The notes beneath the pieces were generated by a model, which did not search any database, was not told the DNA's origin, and saw only the letters and a program-made list of their open reading frames with translations. A program made the position numbers and the translations under genes. Below are positions 10,509-20,454 of a DNA stretch of 64,000 bases, one piece after another. The first letter of the stretch is position 1. Each line of letters begins with the position of its first letter. The DNA is from Solen grandis (lineage: Eukaryota > Mollusca > Bivalvia > Adapedonta > Solenidae). The DNA lies in NCBI GenBank assembly GCA_021229015.1, contig CM037790.1, positions 51,468,997-51,532,996 on the forward strand, read 5' to 3'.

Positions 10509-12660
10509 TGAAAAATTAAACAGTATCATTAAGTATTCAGATCTCGCCATATTGGTATTCTCAGGCACTTTACACTTAGAATGCAATGTTTCACCTTGAG
10601 TGTGGCGTTAATTTTACAGGGAAACCATCGACAATTTGCAAAATTTATTGATCCGTTTCCAAACTGTTTTTTCATTAAAAATGTTTGGGGAACAGATAAA
10701 AAAATTCACTTGATAATGAAGTACCAATTTCATTCCATTTTCACTAATGCTTCTTTTTATCCGTTATCAAACCTTTTGTTAAATCTACCGATAACACTCA
10801 GCAAGCTGACGATTACTGATTGATGTAAAACAACATCTGTTCTTAAAACCGTGTACGTTTGATTATGAATACACATCATGAGGTCATTTAGAGCCATAGT
10901 TGTTATTATTCACACTACATCATTATAATACAGCATGCCCATTTATCATCTGTATAGGGTTTTTACACCCAAAATTGGCCATGTACCCCCAAAATTGTAT
11001 GGACTCTCTAAATGAAAAGATACAAAGTTAAGGAAAAATGGCAGTTGTACCTCCAGTTACAAAAATTGGAGGGCACCCTTTAATAAAATACTGTGAGTGT
11101 GATAGTGTTTCTTGTTCTCATTTGGATCATCTTAAATTTTGCACACCCATCTGTGCAGCTAGGAAGAACTCAGAACTACATTGCAACTGTTGTTTTAAGA
11201 TTTTGCCTCTATATGTCAGAGTTCCAGATAACGTGCGTATCAGCGTTATTTACCCTTCAAAATTTTGATGCGTACGTTTACGCATGCTCCTTTTAAAATA
11301 CGCATGGAAAGAAAAATCACAGTGTCAGCTACTTTTGTGCCTTCTGATCAGCATCTGTTTATTTTAGAAACTGAAACTAATCTACAAATGTATATTTTAT
11401 GCCTACCTGAAAATTCCATAAATAAGTGTTGCTTTGTGTACTGTTTACTGGGCATGCACCAACCCTGTGACCATGTGACGTAATTTGCTTCCATATGAAG
11501 CAGTGTAATCTGTGTCACATGCTGTTATGTAAACAGGTTAGGAAGGGCTTACTTTTACACCTAAGAAATAAACATAATTCAATAGTAAAGTTCAAAGGGT
11601 GTGAAACTGACACAAGCCAATGTGCAGTTTCCTTTAGAACTCTCCAGCTTCTCTTTGAGATGCCGCTTATCCAGACTTCAATGTGGTTTGTGTTAGCAAT
11701 GTAGCAGCTAACCTGTTGTGTAAGATTTCTTTTCATTTTGCGTTTGCTACATATTTATCATCTTTCATCATGTGTAGGAAAGAAATACCATTGATCTAAC
11801 ATAAAAAAATCGGACACAATTGTGAGTTGGCATTTTCAGTCAAATGTCAATTAAAATTAGATAAAAATCTGTTAAATGAAAATCATTACCAAAGTCGTAT
11901 TTAAGTTAAGTATTTTAGTCCATTTTGGAAAACTTGTGACAGCATGTTCAGACTAAATGTTTGGTTTCTATGACAACAGTAACTTAATAAAATGTTAAGT
12001 AAAAACAACAACAACACCTATTTCTTTTTGTCATTATGTAATTAATGTCCTCATTAATCATCAAAATGGTAAGTTTTGTATTTTTCCCTTTATGTGATTT
12101 ACGTATCACCATTTACCCTCATACATTCAAAAGTGGGGGTAATTACTCAAGGGGTCAAAAAATTATCTGGTACTCTGCATGTGCACTATACTTGTGACAG
12201 TCTCTTTTTATTTCACTGTCGAGAACTCAAGACGCCATTTTGTAAATATTTTTAACTGTTGTTGGATTAACATTTTGACAGTTACTTTTTTTAATAAATT
12301 GTTTTCAATTACCATTGACAATTTATTACATTTGAAGGGAAGATAGTGATACATTTGATGATATAATTAATATAAAAGTGAGGGATCGTTTTGATAATCT
12401 TTCTTACAGTAACTTCTTATGCTATCGAGAACTGGATACTCCAGGATAATTGCTATAGAGTTTCAACGTAATCGTAAAATCAAATTGTTAGAATCTAAAC
12501 TAAATGTCAGGGCACAAAACAAATGAGACAATCCACATAAATATGTGCAGGATCAATGTTTATACAGAAGATAATACCATAGCCTCCACATTTTCGACCG
12601 CCTTCTCCATTTTGTTTTGGATTTTAAATCATTCGGAACATCTCGCCCATTTCTACCCGA
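10509..12660. other. Stretch without supportable genes
   Basis: AT-rich. Open frames up to 83 codons occur on both strands, but none shows a domain or paired splice signals. The missing 5' exon of the SKA1-like gene should lie here or beyond the Mutator-like element. One minus-strand candidate (ATG at 12612, MEKAVENVEAMV) does not reach a donor in the needed phase. Confidence 0.4.
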
Positions 12661-12670
12661 GCACCGACGG
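12661..12670. repeat. Target-site duplication, left copy
   Basis: GCACCGACGG, identical to 17188-17197, directly outside the left inverted terminus of the Mutator-like element. Confidence 0.8.
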
Positions 12671-12805
12671 TTTACAGTCAACCCGTCCCCCAGTCAAATC
12701 GTCCCCCCGTCAAATCGTCCCTAAATTGGTCAAACCGTCCCCAATTTTGGTCAAATCGTCCCCCAAGCCACCAAAAAAAGTCAAGTCGTCCCCCTATTCA
12801 ATTGA
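12671..12805 (+). repeat. Left terminal inverted repeat of the Mutator-like element
   Basis: Six units of the form GTCAA(N)YCGTCCC, separated by short spacers such as TAAATTG. The reverse complement of 17058-17187 gives the same units in the same order, diverging only in the inner third. Such repeated units are plausible transposase binding sites. Confidence 0.85.
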
Positions 12806-13295
12806 AAAAGAAAATTCAAAACTTATATAATTGTGAGTTATGTTCATATGTTTATTAAAATTAAGTTTATTCATTAAGAAAAGCTTATTGAAGGTAAATT
12901 AATATTGGAATTAATTGCATAATATTAAAATCACGTATATCTCATAATCTTGCTTCTCGCTTGTTTGTATTTAGTACGTTTCAAATATTTTTTGTTTAAT
13001 AAAAAATTTTAAAAAAAAAAAACAATTTGTGGTAGTTGTTGTTTATTATATGCCTTTTGAGTTGATAATTGAAAAGCATATTAACCAATTAGCAAATCTT
13101 TTAGTAGATGTTCAGTCAAAAGAAGGCGTGAAAATAGAAGCAGTTAAAGTGATAAAACTGCTTATCACAGCCTAATTAAAGGATCTTGTATATATTTTCA
13201 ATTACCGTCATGATGAAAGAGAAAAGCAAACTGGCGATTGGGAGTGTCTTTGTTTACATTGTTGTAATGTGTAATTTAATTAAAGGATATAATTG

Positions 13296-13318
13296 TCAAT
13301 TCAATTCAATTCAATTCC
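13296..13318 (-). repeat. Short tandem tail at the LINE 3' end
   Basis: AATTC/GAATT phrase repeated in 5-bp steps (CAATTCAATTCAATTC on plus), directly after the LINE 3' untranslated part. Confidence 0.6.
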
Positions 13319-13594
13319 TTTATTTCACTCATTCCATTTTACAGTAATGGATAAGAGAGGTTATAATAAGTACAACATATAAAGAGGCTCTAGAAAAAAT
13401 AGAAGTAGTAACACAATAATTGAGATGATTTCACTAATACATTTTGTAAATATATATTCTAATATATAAATAATTCAGTTGAACAGGTGGAGAGTCATTG
13501 TTTCACAATTGCCATTTAAAGAAAACAACAACAACAAAACATCAATTTAAACATGTTGTCAGAATATCTTCCAATTAATCATTAGAGTATAATA

Positions 13595-14370
13595 TTACCT
13601 TATCTTAGTCAAAATTGATTGTACAAACTTATATAAATTTATGTTTTGTCTTTTGTTTTTTGAGTTCATTAGTTTCTCTAATTTAAAAATATTTGGGTTT
13701 CTATAAAAATAGGGCTTTAGATATTCCTTTCTGTCATCTGTTAAATTATTGCATTCAAAGAGATAATGGAATTCGTCCCCTAATTTATTGACGCAATGTG
13801 GACAAAATCTTTCATTTAGTGCGATTCGATTCCATTTACCTATTTCTACCTGCATTCTATGATTACGAGTTCTAAATCTGATTAAACATTTTAAATATCT
13901 TGAAGGAGTTTTTATTAAATAATCTTCAAAACCAAATTTTGTCTTGAATATTTTATAAAATGTATTATTGCTTGAGCTGTTTACAAGACTATACCATTCG
14001 TTAACAAATAAATCTTTTAATTTTTGCCCTACAGTTGGTTTCAGCCATTTCGGGTTAATAGTCGATTGATTACTCCAAATATTATTCAACCCACATTTAA
14101 TTAAAATTGATTTAACTGAGTAAATCCATGGATATTTTTTCTTAAGAGATTGGTCTTGTAGGTGTTTTGATTCATGTACGATACTGTTATAAATTTTGGC
14201 TGATAGTTTTAAAGGGGTGTTTTCAGGTGATAAATGTAACTTTGACCAATAAGCTATTACCCTAGTTTCAACATCGACTGAAAGGGGAAGTGTTCCTGTT
14301 TCTCCATAAATAATGTAATTTGGAGTAGATTTTTTTACATTTAAAATATGTTTTAAAAACTGTAATTGTA
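13595..14370 (-). pseudogene. LINE C-terminal region with CCHC-like knuckle
   Basis: From about 14370 the minus strand reads LKHILNVKKSTPNYIIYGE and runs on without a stop to 13595. The end contains FRTRNHRMQVEIGKWNRI and CPHCVNKLGDEFHYLFEC. This C-terminal zinc-knuckle block is common in invertebrate non-LTR elements after the reverse transcriptase. It belongs to the same insertion as the fragment at 14516-15212. Confidence 0.8.
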
Positions 14371-14515
14371 CTCTTCTAAAACTGTATTATTACCGTAACC
14401 CCAGACTTCGGCCACATAAAGTAAAATCGGTTTAATAGTTTTATTGAAAAGTTCTATTTGTAAATCAATAGGTAAAGATAATCGGTTTATATTTCTTAAT
14501 AAGGAGTACATTGCC

Positions 14516-15212
14516 CTAGTTGCTTGATTTGCTAAATGTTTTTTTACATTTCTGGAAAGAACCTGAACGACAGAAATATTTTCCTAGATATTTGTATTCT
14601 TCTTCAATTTCAAGTGTATTCCCTTTATAAACAAAATTGTTTTCAGCTAGTCTACCCTTTCCAAAAACAACAACTTTAGACTTTGAAATATTTACAGTTA
14701 ACTTCCATAAATCACAGTAATTTGCATAAGTATCTAGAGCATTTTGTAATCCGGATGCAGATTCAGACATGATAACAGTATCGTCTGCGTATAAGAGGAT
14801 AAATATTTTTAAGTAATTTTGAATGTTTATTTCGTGGTCAGGCTCTATATGTGGAAGATTCACACCATTTGCAACATTATTTCGTAAAAAATAATCGTGT
14901 AAATCATTTAAAAATACGGAAAATAATAAAGGAGAAAGATTTTCTCCTTGTCTTACACCAATATTACAAGGGAAAAAAATAGATACTTCTGAGTTATGAA
15001 TTATACATGACTTAATATTATTGTACATATTCTTTATTAACATTAGACATTTACCATTTATATGTGTATTCAATAATTTCATCCACAGCCCACTTCTCCA
15101 TACAGTATCAAAAGCTTGTTTTAAATCAATAAATGCGCAAAATAGTTTCTTTTTGCTATTATTTAAATATTGAATTATATGATTTAAAATGAATATGTCG
15201 GTACCGGTAATA
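14516..15212 (-). pseudogene. LINE reverse transcriptase fragment
   Basis: An open reading from about 15212 (TDIFILN) to 14516, covering reverse transcriptase blocks with the FIDLKQAFD aspartate, the GVRQGENLSP block and the YADD catalytic pair. The upstream part of the open frame has no ATG of its own until 15082. After FGKGRL and EEYKYLGKYF the frame is lost near 14550, and the homologous reading continues in another frame (HLANQATRAMYSLLRN). This is a fragment of a mobile-element polyprotein, not a host gene. Confidence 0.85.
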
Positions 15213-15497
15213 TTGCCGACAAAATAATATAAAGCTGGTAAGAGCGATAAAACTGTTTCTTTTTAACATTGTTTTATTTTATCAAAGAAAACAGTACATA
15301 TCGGTTTCCTTTATAAAAAGAAAATTGCTAAATGTGTTAAAAACTCCAAGAATACGGTATATAAATTGTTGTTTTTTTATTTCCACAATTTGTTAAATCG
15401 TTTATGGTACTGGACTGATATTGGATTCTTATTCTTAGATGTATTACCTTGGATTGTGTTGTGAATTGTGAATGTTAATTTGAGTGATAAGTTTGAA

Positions 15498-15600
15498 ATG
15501 GAGCATTTGTGTGTTATGTGCCGGAAGGAGGTGAGGACGAGACAGCACGCCCTTCAGTGCGACTCGTGCCAGCGATGGCAGCATCGCACGTGTAATACAG
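15498..15600 (+). CDS. PHD-like zinc-finger exon of a Mutator-like element
   Basis: ATG followed by 34 codons and one extra base, then a strong GTAAGT donor. The peptide has C5-x2-C8, H17, C21-x2-C24, H29-x2-C32, around LQCDSCQRWQHRTC. This is a treble-clef/PHD-like finger. Invertebrate proteins with a MULE transposase domain often start with this LQCDxCxRWQHRTC type of finger (from memory, not searched). The plus-strand exon lies inside the inverted termini, and the rest of the finger and the transposase would be on later exons. None of those is recognisable up to the right terminus. Base composition (GC-rich) differs sharply from the surrounding AT-rich sequence. Confidence 0.65.
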
Positions 15601-15722
15601 GTAAGTTGTTTTCATTTATCTATTCATTATAATATTTTACGTATATACCTCCGTTTAACACCCATGTAATGTCTTGTCAATTCCGAAATTCTAAACTATG
15701 ATATTTGATCGCAATACATTTT

Positions 15723-16040
15723 TTCTCTCTTAATTCTGATGAATATGACCTGCTTAATTGTATATAGATTTTATTAAAATTAATAAATAATAAGTCCAAA
15801 TAATTCTGACTAACTGATTTTTTCTCTCTCTTAATTCTGATGAATATGACCTGCTTAAAGAAGATACAAAATGTAACTTTTGCAATACTAATGATATTGA
15901 AGACGAGTATCATTTCATTTTAATTTGTCCAATGTAGTTAAACTTAAGAAAATCTTATCACACAACTAACTCACAATAGATGAGAATCTCAACCAAGCTT
16001 CACTTTTTTTTAAAACTTAAGAAAATCTTACATTTCACGG
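15723..16040. repeat. Duplicated LINE scraps
   Basis: TCTTAATTCTGATGAATATG is present twice, about 103 bp apart (near 15728 and 15831). AAACTTAAGAAAATCTTA is also present twice (near 15940 and 16014). Between them the plus strand at 15850-15935 reads KCNFCNTNDIEDEYHFILICP, the same CxxC...DExH block as the C-terminal end of non-LTR elements. It is a remnant of a second LINE, in the opposite orientation to 13296-15215. Confidence 0.55.
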
Positions 16041-16653
16041 TACTATTATACATACCCTAGCGTCGTAAAATTCACTGAATTAATGAAAGCAACAAATCTT
16101 TCTGTTATGATCAAATTAACTATTTATTGTACAAAAGCTTTTCGAACAAGAGCAATTAATCAAATTTAATACTTATGAATGTTAAGTAAATTAATTAAAG
16201 TATATAAAGCATTCCTTTATTAAAACATTCTCACTAAATGTATATGAGAAATATAAATATAAACTTTTGTTCTGTTCTTTCATTTCATTCTCACTATATA
16301 CAGTCTCCATTAATTAGTTTATTACACTTTATGAGAAGTGATTATGTGAGAAGTGATTACGTCTGTTTATAAGGACTGTGTATAAGGTTATGGAGATAGT
16401 GTCGCGTGCCATATGATCACACTCTCGATAATTTATAGGTATAATCTGTATAATCTAATAACCTCAGACGTATATTAAGTGAAAACAAAATAACAAAAAA
16501 TGTAGTAATTTAAAGTATATACGAGTATGAATATATACATTGTGTACATATTTTAACCGTATGATAACTGATTTACCGTTTCTCTGATATTATATAACTA
16601 ATATGCACATGCGCCATGAATTAATAAAATAATAAATTTGATCCATCGCACAG

Positions 16654-16729
16654 TTGTGGACACCGACCAGTGAAGCGTCAGTTGTCAGTTGCAGAAGATG
16701 TTTGCACTTTATGTACCATTTGTGTGTAA
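16654..16729 (+). CDS. Possible last exon of the Mutator-like element gene
   Basis: After an acceptor-like ATCGCACAG comes an open stretch reading CGHRPVKRQLSVAEDVCTLCTICV and a stop. It is Cys-rich and on the same strand as the zinc-finger exon. It has no partner exon with which to check phase, so this is a weak call. Confidence 0.22.
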
Positions 16730-17057
16730 CTAGTTGATTCGTTGTGAAACATAATGGCCTAAATATTAAATATATATTTATTATTTTGTTTTTGTGTGTT
16801 GCTTTCTTTAATTTTCAACTTAAATATTAACACATCAACGATGTGAAGGAGAGAGAGAGAGAGAGCAATATAGAGAGTTAGGTTTTCATTACATTACCCA
16901 TCAACATTATTTTTATTCATCATCATTTAATAAAAAATATCATTTTAACTTTAATGTTAGAGAATTTATACACTTTGTCAAATCCTTTTAAATGACCGAC
17001 ATTTAGGACTTCAAATGCAAATCATTAATATAATCACATAAAAATAAACACAGATAT

Positions 17058-17187
17058 GTATATATAAGGGGGACGGTTTAGGGGGACGACTTGACCATTA
17101 TTTATGCCACATGGGGGACGGTTTGACCAATTTAGGGACGATTTGACGGGGGGACGGTTTGACTGGGGGACGGGTTGACCGTATACC
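17058..17187 (-). repeat. Right terminal inverted repeat of the Mutator-like element
   Basis: Inverted partner of 12671-12805, with GGGGGACGGTTTGACC units. The outer 75 bp match the left arm nearly base for base. The inner part has a different spacer (CATGTGGCATAAATAATGG). Confidence 0.85.
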
Positions 17188-17197
17188 GCACCGACGG
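17188..17197. repeat. Target-site duplication, right copy
   Basis: GCACCGACGG, identical to 12661-12670. Flanking bases on either side of the two copies differ, as expected for a real insertion. Confidence 0.8.
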
Positions 17198-17689
17198 ATA
17201 TAGCCGAATATATACGATTGATTTTAAATGGGGTTGTTTGATTATCAGGGTTCCAAACTTCATAGAATCAAGTGCACCCAAAACCCATATGAAATGACTT
17301 ACTCTACACATATTTTATTACTGTATTCAAATAATATCATTATGGCAGATGAGGGTTTACAAGTGAGTCGCAATGGATTGGTACTTAAATTTTAGAATAT
17401 CAATAAAATTTGCGTACGGATGAAACAAATAAACTGCGCCGAACCGAGGAATATCTACGGTGGCAAAAACGGGACATGAAAATATATAACTACTACGCAA
17501 TAACTACGCATGCACACGCGACATAAATACAAATACCTTCCATGTCTCTTATAAATATGCCACGGTAAATGTCTCCATATATATTGATATAATAGATCGA
17601 TCTATTAGTGGTGTTTTTTTTTCTTCTTCAATTCATGACGGGGTTTCAGGGTTGCATAAAGAGGGCATGGAAGATACATTTAAAGGAAA

Positions 17690-17960
17690 ATCGCGCGCGA
17701 GTCAGTGACTATATATGCGTTTACTAAGGATAGCTACAGCATTTACACGCAGTAATACGGTAACTAAAGTATTGCGTGCGCACGGCGATAGCTTCTGCGT
17801 TCGCACACAACAGTTATCGCGATAGCTTCTGTGTACGAAAGCAGTGGTTAATGCGTGCGCAAGCGATAGTTATTGCGCTTCATGCAGCAGTTATTGCAAG
17901 CGTTCGAACGCAATAGTCATCGTGTTCGCACGAAGATTGTCTCCCATGTCGCTTTTAAGA
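17690..17960. repeat. CpG-rich degenerate repeat with GCGATAG motifs
   Basis: Imperfect phrases GCGATAGCTTCTGCGTTCGC, GCGATAGCTTCTGTGTACG, GCGATAGTTATTGCGCTTC and GCAATAGTCATCGTGTTCGC recur with irregular spacing (about 34, 44 and 47 bp). CpG content is far above the surroundings. The 107-codon open frame over it (17844-18167) has no recognisable domain. Confidence 0.5.
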
Positions 17961-18215
17961 TGCCACCGTACACAACGGGGAAACATGGAATCGCGTGTGC
18001 GTGATAACCATCGCGTTCACATTTTCCAATTGTATTACCAAATTTATTTTGACTCACATAATGGTGGAACGAATTTCAAAGATCACTTCATTCATTACCA
18101 ATTACTTTTTCATTTGTTAACACTATATACATCCGAGGGTATTGTGCACTTGTCATCATCAAAATAAACAACAGAGATGCCCACTTTTAACAGTTCTGAA
18201 TGTACACATTTATAA

Positions 18216-18390
18216 CAGTGGCCGAGCAGTGACAGCCGCTGACTAGAGATCACTTGGCTCCCGCTGTGGGCTCGAGTCAAGCAGGTGGAAAACCGTGTAA
18301 ACTAGCTTGCGATAGATTGATCGTTCTACCCGTATCTTTCTCCTGGCGTCGCGGTATGTCTGTAAACTGTAAACTGCAGTACAACAACTG
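18216..18390 (+). mobile_element. Degenerate tRNA-derived SINE
   Basis: GTGGCCGAGCAGTGACAG resembles box A. TGTGGGCTCGAGTC is a worn box B. AACTAGCTTGCGATAGATTG and GTTCTACCCG match the body of the SINE at 47318, and GCAGTACAACAAC resembles its end. Confidence 0.5.
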
Positions 18391-18679
18391 GATGCTCTGA
18401 TGTCACAAATTTCCTAAGACTGAAAAATATAACACTCAACTCTTCGTAAATTCTCAAATTATGTTTGCATAGGATTAAGGTAATCCATTAATTCATTGTT
18501 AAATTGTGACCATGGTCCATCAAGTGATCGTGGACATTTTATATTAATGCAAGTCTCAAGAGACTTTGGGCAAAACAGTCTATAACTCCAAGTCATTGGG
18601 TGCTTCATCTACACTGAAGTCTTTTTAAGCATTTGAAGGGTCATGATATAATTTAATGTTGGATGGATTACCTTAAGTC

Positions 18680-18757
18680 TCTCCACCGGTAAAAAGCTCG
18701 ACGTCGCGGTATGATTGAAATACTGTCACTACGACGTATAACTAAAGTACAAAAAAA
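18680..18757 (+). repeat. SINE tail fragment
   Basis: TCTCTCCACCGG...GACGTCGCGGTATGATTGAAATACTGTCACTACGACG matches the 3' end of the same SINE family, followed by an A-rich tract. Confidence 0.45.
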
Positions 18758-19061
18758 AACTTCTACAGTGGATTAATAAATACTTAAAAGCGCCAACAGC
18801 CCCCTTGACAGGCTGATTACATGTGTATGATTTACTGAATAATTTGACGTCTGATACATGTAGTTTAACTTTTTATGTCCGCGAGATCTATGATCGGAGG
18901 CATATCGTTTTTACCCTGTCTGTTGGTTTATTTGACATAACTTGAAAACCATACAAGGTATTGACTCGAAACTTCGTGTATGAATAGAATGCGAGTGACT
19001 AAGAACCAGAACTCTACCTGTCCCATTTTTTTAAATTATACATGTATCTTTTTTATTCAGT

Positions 19062-19088
19062 GTGTGTGTGTGTGTGTGTGTGTGTGTC
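19062..19088. repeat. (GT)n microsatellite
   Basis: About 13 uninterrupted GT units. Confidence 0.95.
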
Positions 19089-19250
19089 ATAATTCATAAA
19101 TTTGTCAAAATATTGACTTGAAACTTAAACAAAAAAGAAAATACATGTAGTTGGTGAGAGGGGAAAGTGCAGTGACCAAGAACCGTAACTCTACCTTGAA
19201 CATCTGTTAAGCACTTACCTTTATTTTTTTTTACAGAGAATAAGTTATTT

Positions 19251-19899
19251 CAGGGGTGTTAAATTTTCTTTTAGGTCACTCGTCCTGTAGGACGAGTAGG
19301 TGAAAAATCTTACTCGTCCTTAAACAAAGTTAGCTCGTCCTAAAATGATTTTAATTTTTGCTTCTTTTTTTTTTTCGTCAACCACGGAAAGCCAGAAAAC
19401 CAATGATCTGAGGCTTTTCTTGTGCGTTTCAGTTCATCGTAAGCGCTTTGGTGCTTGCTATGTTTTAACTCTCGCTTTTTTGTATTTTCGTCGTCTCTAC
19501 CGCCGAGAAGCGTCATCATTGACAATTGTTCCGACATTTTGAACATATTTGCTGTCCCTGACTGTGCCGCAGTCCCGAACTGTGCCGCAAACAAACAAAA
19601 AAACGTATTGAAAAACACCGTAGAATATTGTGAACCGGTCTGCGCTAGACCTTACGGATCTTCCTTAAAAAATGAACGTCGCTATGGTGATATTTTGTCA
19701 AAATTAGCTCCCATGATCAAGTAAAGCGTTTTATGATCTTGATTAACCATCGTACAACAATATGAAATTCATTTTTTACTGAAACATTTCTTTCTTGGCC
19801 GCGAAAAGTTACTCGTCCGAGTGTTCAGGGAAATTATGCTCGTCCGACCCTGAAATTCACTCGTAAATACGAGCGGACGAGTGGAATTTTACAGCCCTG
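19251..19899. mobile_element. hAT-like remnant carrying a ZNF862-like first exon
   Basis: The left end is CAGGGGTGTTAAATTTTC. The right end, reverse-complemented, is CAGGGCTGTAAAATTCC. This CAGGG(N)TGT form is typical of hAT elements. Subterminal CTCGTCC/GGACGAG motifs occur at least three times on each side. The 8 bp outside the ends (AGTTATTT and TATAATTT) agree at five positions, so any target duplication has decayed. Only 649 bp remain, with one coding piece on the minus strand. Confidence 0.62.
19340..19546 (-). pseudogene. ZNF862-like/hAT transposase N-terminal fragment
   Basis: The open frame starts MFKMSEQLSMM and contains KHQSAYDELKRTRKASDHW followed by FSGFPWLTKKKK, then a stop. 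The W-x-x-x-FPWL phrase after a basic stretch resembles the opening of ZNF862/TTF-finger proteins related to hAT transposases, where a Cys-rich finger follows. Here the finger and everything after it are absent, and the reading ends in the element's subterminal repeats. I treat it as a deletion product. Confidence 0.45.
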
Positions 19900-19951
19900 T
19901 ATAATTTACTATATGCTTGAAAAAATAAACAAGGTATTGACTTGAAGCATC

Positions 19952-19964
19952 ACATATGAATAGA
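19952..19964. repeat. SINE target-site duplication, left
   Basis: ACATATGAATAGA, identical to 20121-20133. Confidence 0.75.
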
Positions 19965-20120
19965 ATGTGAGGAAGCCTTCCAGCTGGCTTGCGGTAGGTC
20001 GGTGGTTCTACCCGGGTACCTCTGTGTACTCGGGGTCTTCCTCCACCTGCAATTAGCTGGACGTCGCTATATGATTGAAATACTATCGTAGCGACGGTAA
20101 ACCCCAATACAACAACAACA
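19965..20120 (+). mobile_element. 5'-truncated tRNA-derived SINE with 13-bp target duplication
   Basis: Starts inside the SINE body (GTGAGGAAGCCTTCCAGCTGG), continues through TACCCGGGTACCTCTGTG and TGATTGAAATACTATCGTAG to GGTAAACCCCAATAC and (AAC)n. Direct 13-bp copies of ACATATGAATAGA flank it. That shows LINE-type retroposition with 5' truncation. Confidence 0.85.
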
Positions 20121-20133
20121 ACATATGAATAGA
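20121..20133. repeat. SINE target-site duplication, right
   Basis: ACATATGAATAGA. Its first few bases overlap the (AAC)n tail, so the border is uncertain by 2-3 bp. Confidence 0.7.
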
Positions 20134-20454
20134 TTGCAGTGGCCAAGAACCATAACTCTACCAAGTTTTTTAACATCCAGAGTTTTTATCATCTCCCTTT
20201 ATTTATTTTAATATTTTTTGTTGGGTGCAACGAAACAAGGTAAGGACGTAAAAGTAGGAGCAGTGCAGTAACCAAGAACCATAACCTGGTCCAATTCTTT
20301 TATTATCTCCCTTTATTTAATTTATATCAATTTTGTCCAGCACATAACTTCTCAACTAATTAATGTATTGATTTGAAATTTAACATATAAATAGATAGTG
20401 AGTAGCAGTAGTGTACTGAAACGGAATTCCATCTGGGTCTCTCTTTAACCCTTT

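Larger units (their letters stand above)
13296..15215 (-). mobile_element. 5'-truncated non-LTR retrotransposon (LINE), frameshifted
   Basis: Reading the minus strand from about 15210: TGTDIFILNHII, then AFIDLKQAFDTVW, GVRQGENLSPLLFSVFLNDL and the catalytic YADD box, all reverse transcriptase motifs. Later come KPILLYVAEVWGYGNN and, at the end, a FCPHCVNKLGDEFHYLFECN zinc-knuckle-like C-terminal block. Frame breaks occur near 14550 and 14370, so the copy is dead. The endonuclease and the first part of the reverse transcriptase are missing. The 3' end runs into a short tandem ATTGA tail (13296-13318), typical of LINE ends. It sits inside the Mutator-like element. Confidence 0.88.
12671..17187. 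mobile_element. Mutator-like DNA element with long inverted termini
   Basis: The two ends are inverted copies of about 130 bp (12671-12805 and 17058-17187). Each is made of five or six GTCAAAYCGTCCCC units in the same order. The 10-mer GCACCGACGG lies directly outside both ends (12661-12670 and 17188-17197), fitting the 8-11 bp target duplication of Mutator-like elements. Inside, a plus-strand exon encodes a PHD-like zinc finger of the kind joined to MULE transposases in invertebrates. No MULE catalytic domain is visible. A minus-strand LINE occupies 13296-15215. The element is therefore a defective, internally rearranged MULE. Superfamily assignment is inference from the target duplication length, long termini and zinc finger. 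Confidence 0.75.

Noticed and set aside
12594..12650. First exon of the SKA1-like gene (minus strand, MEKAVENVEAMV)
   Set aside because: No donor in phase 2 follows, which the next exon requires. The stretch ends in a stop soon after.
13595..15082. LINE frames as host genes
   Set aside because: They carry reverse transcriptase motifs, frame breaks and a short tandem 3' tail, and sit inside another transposon.
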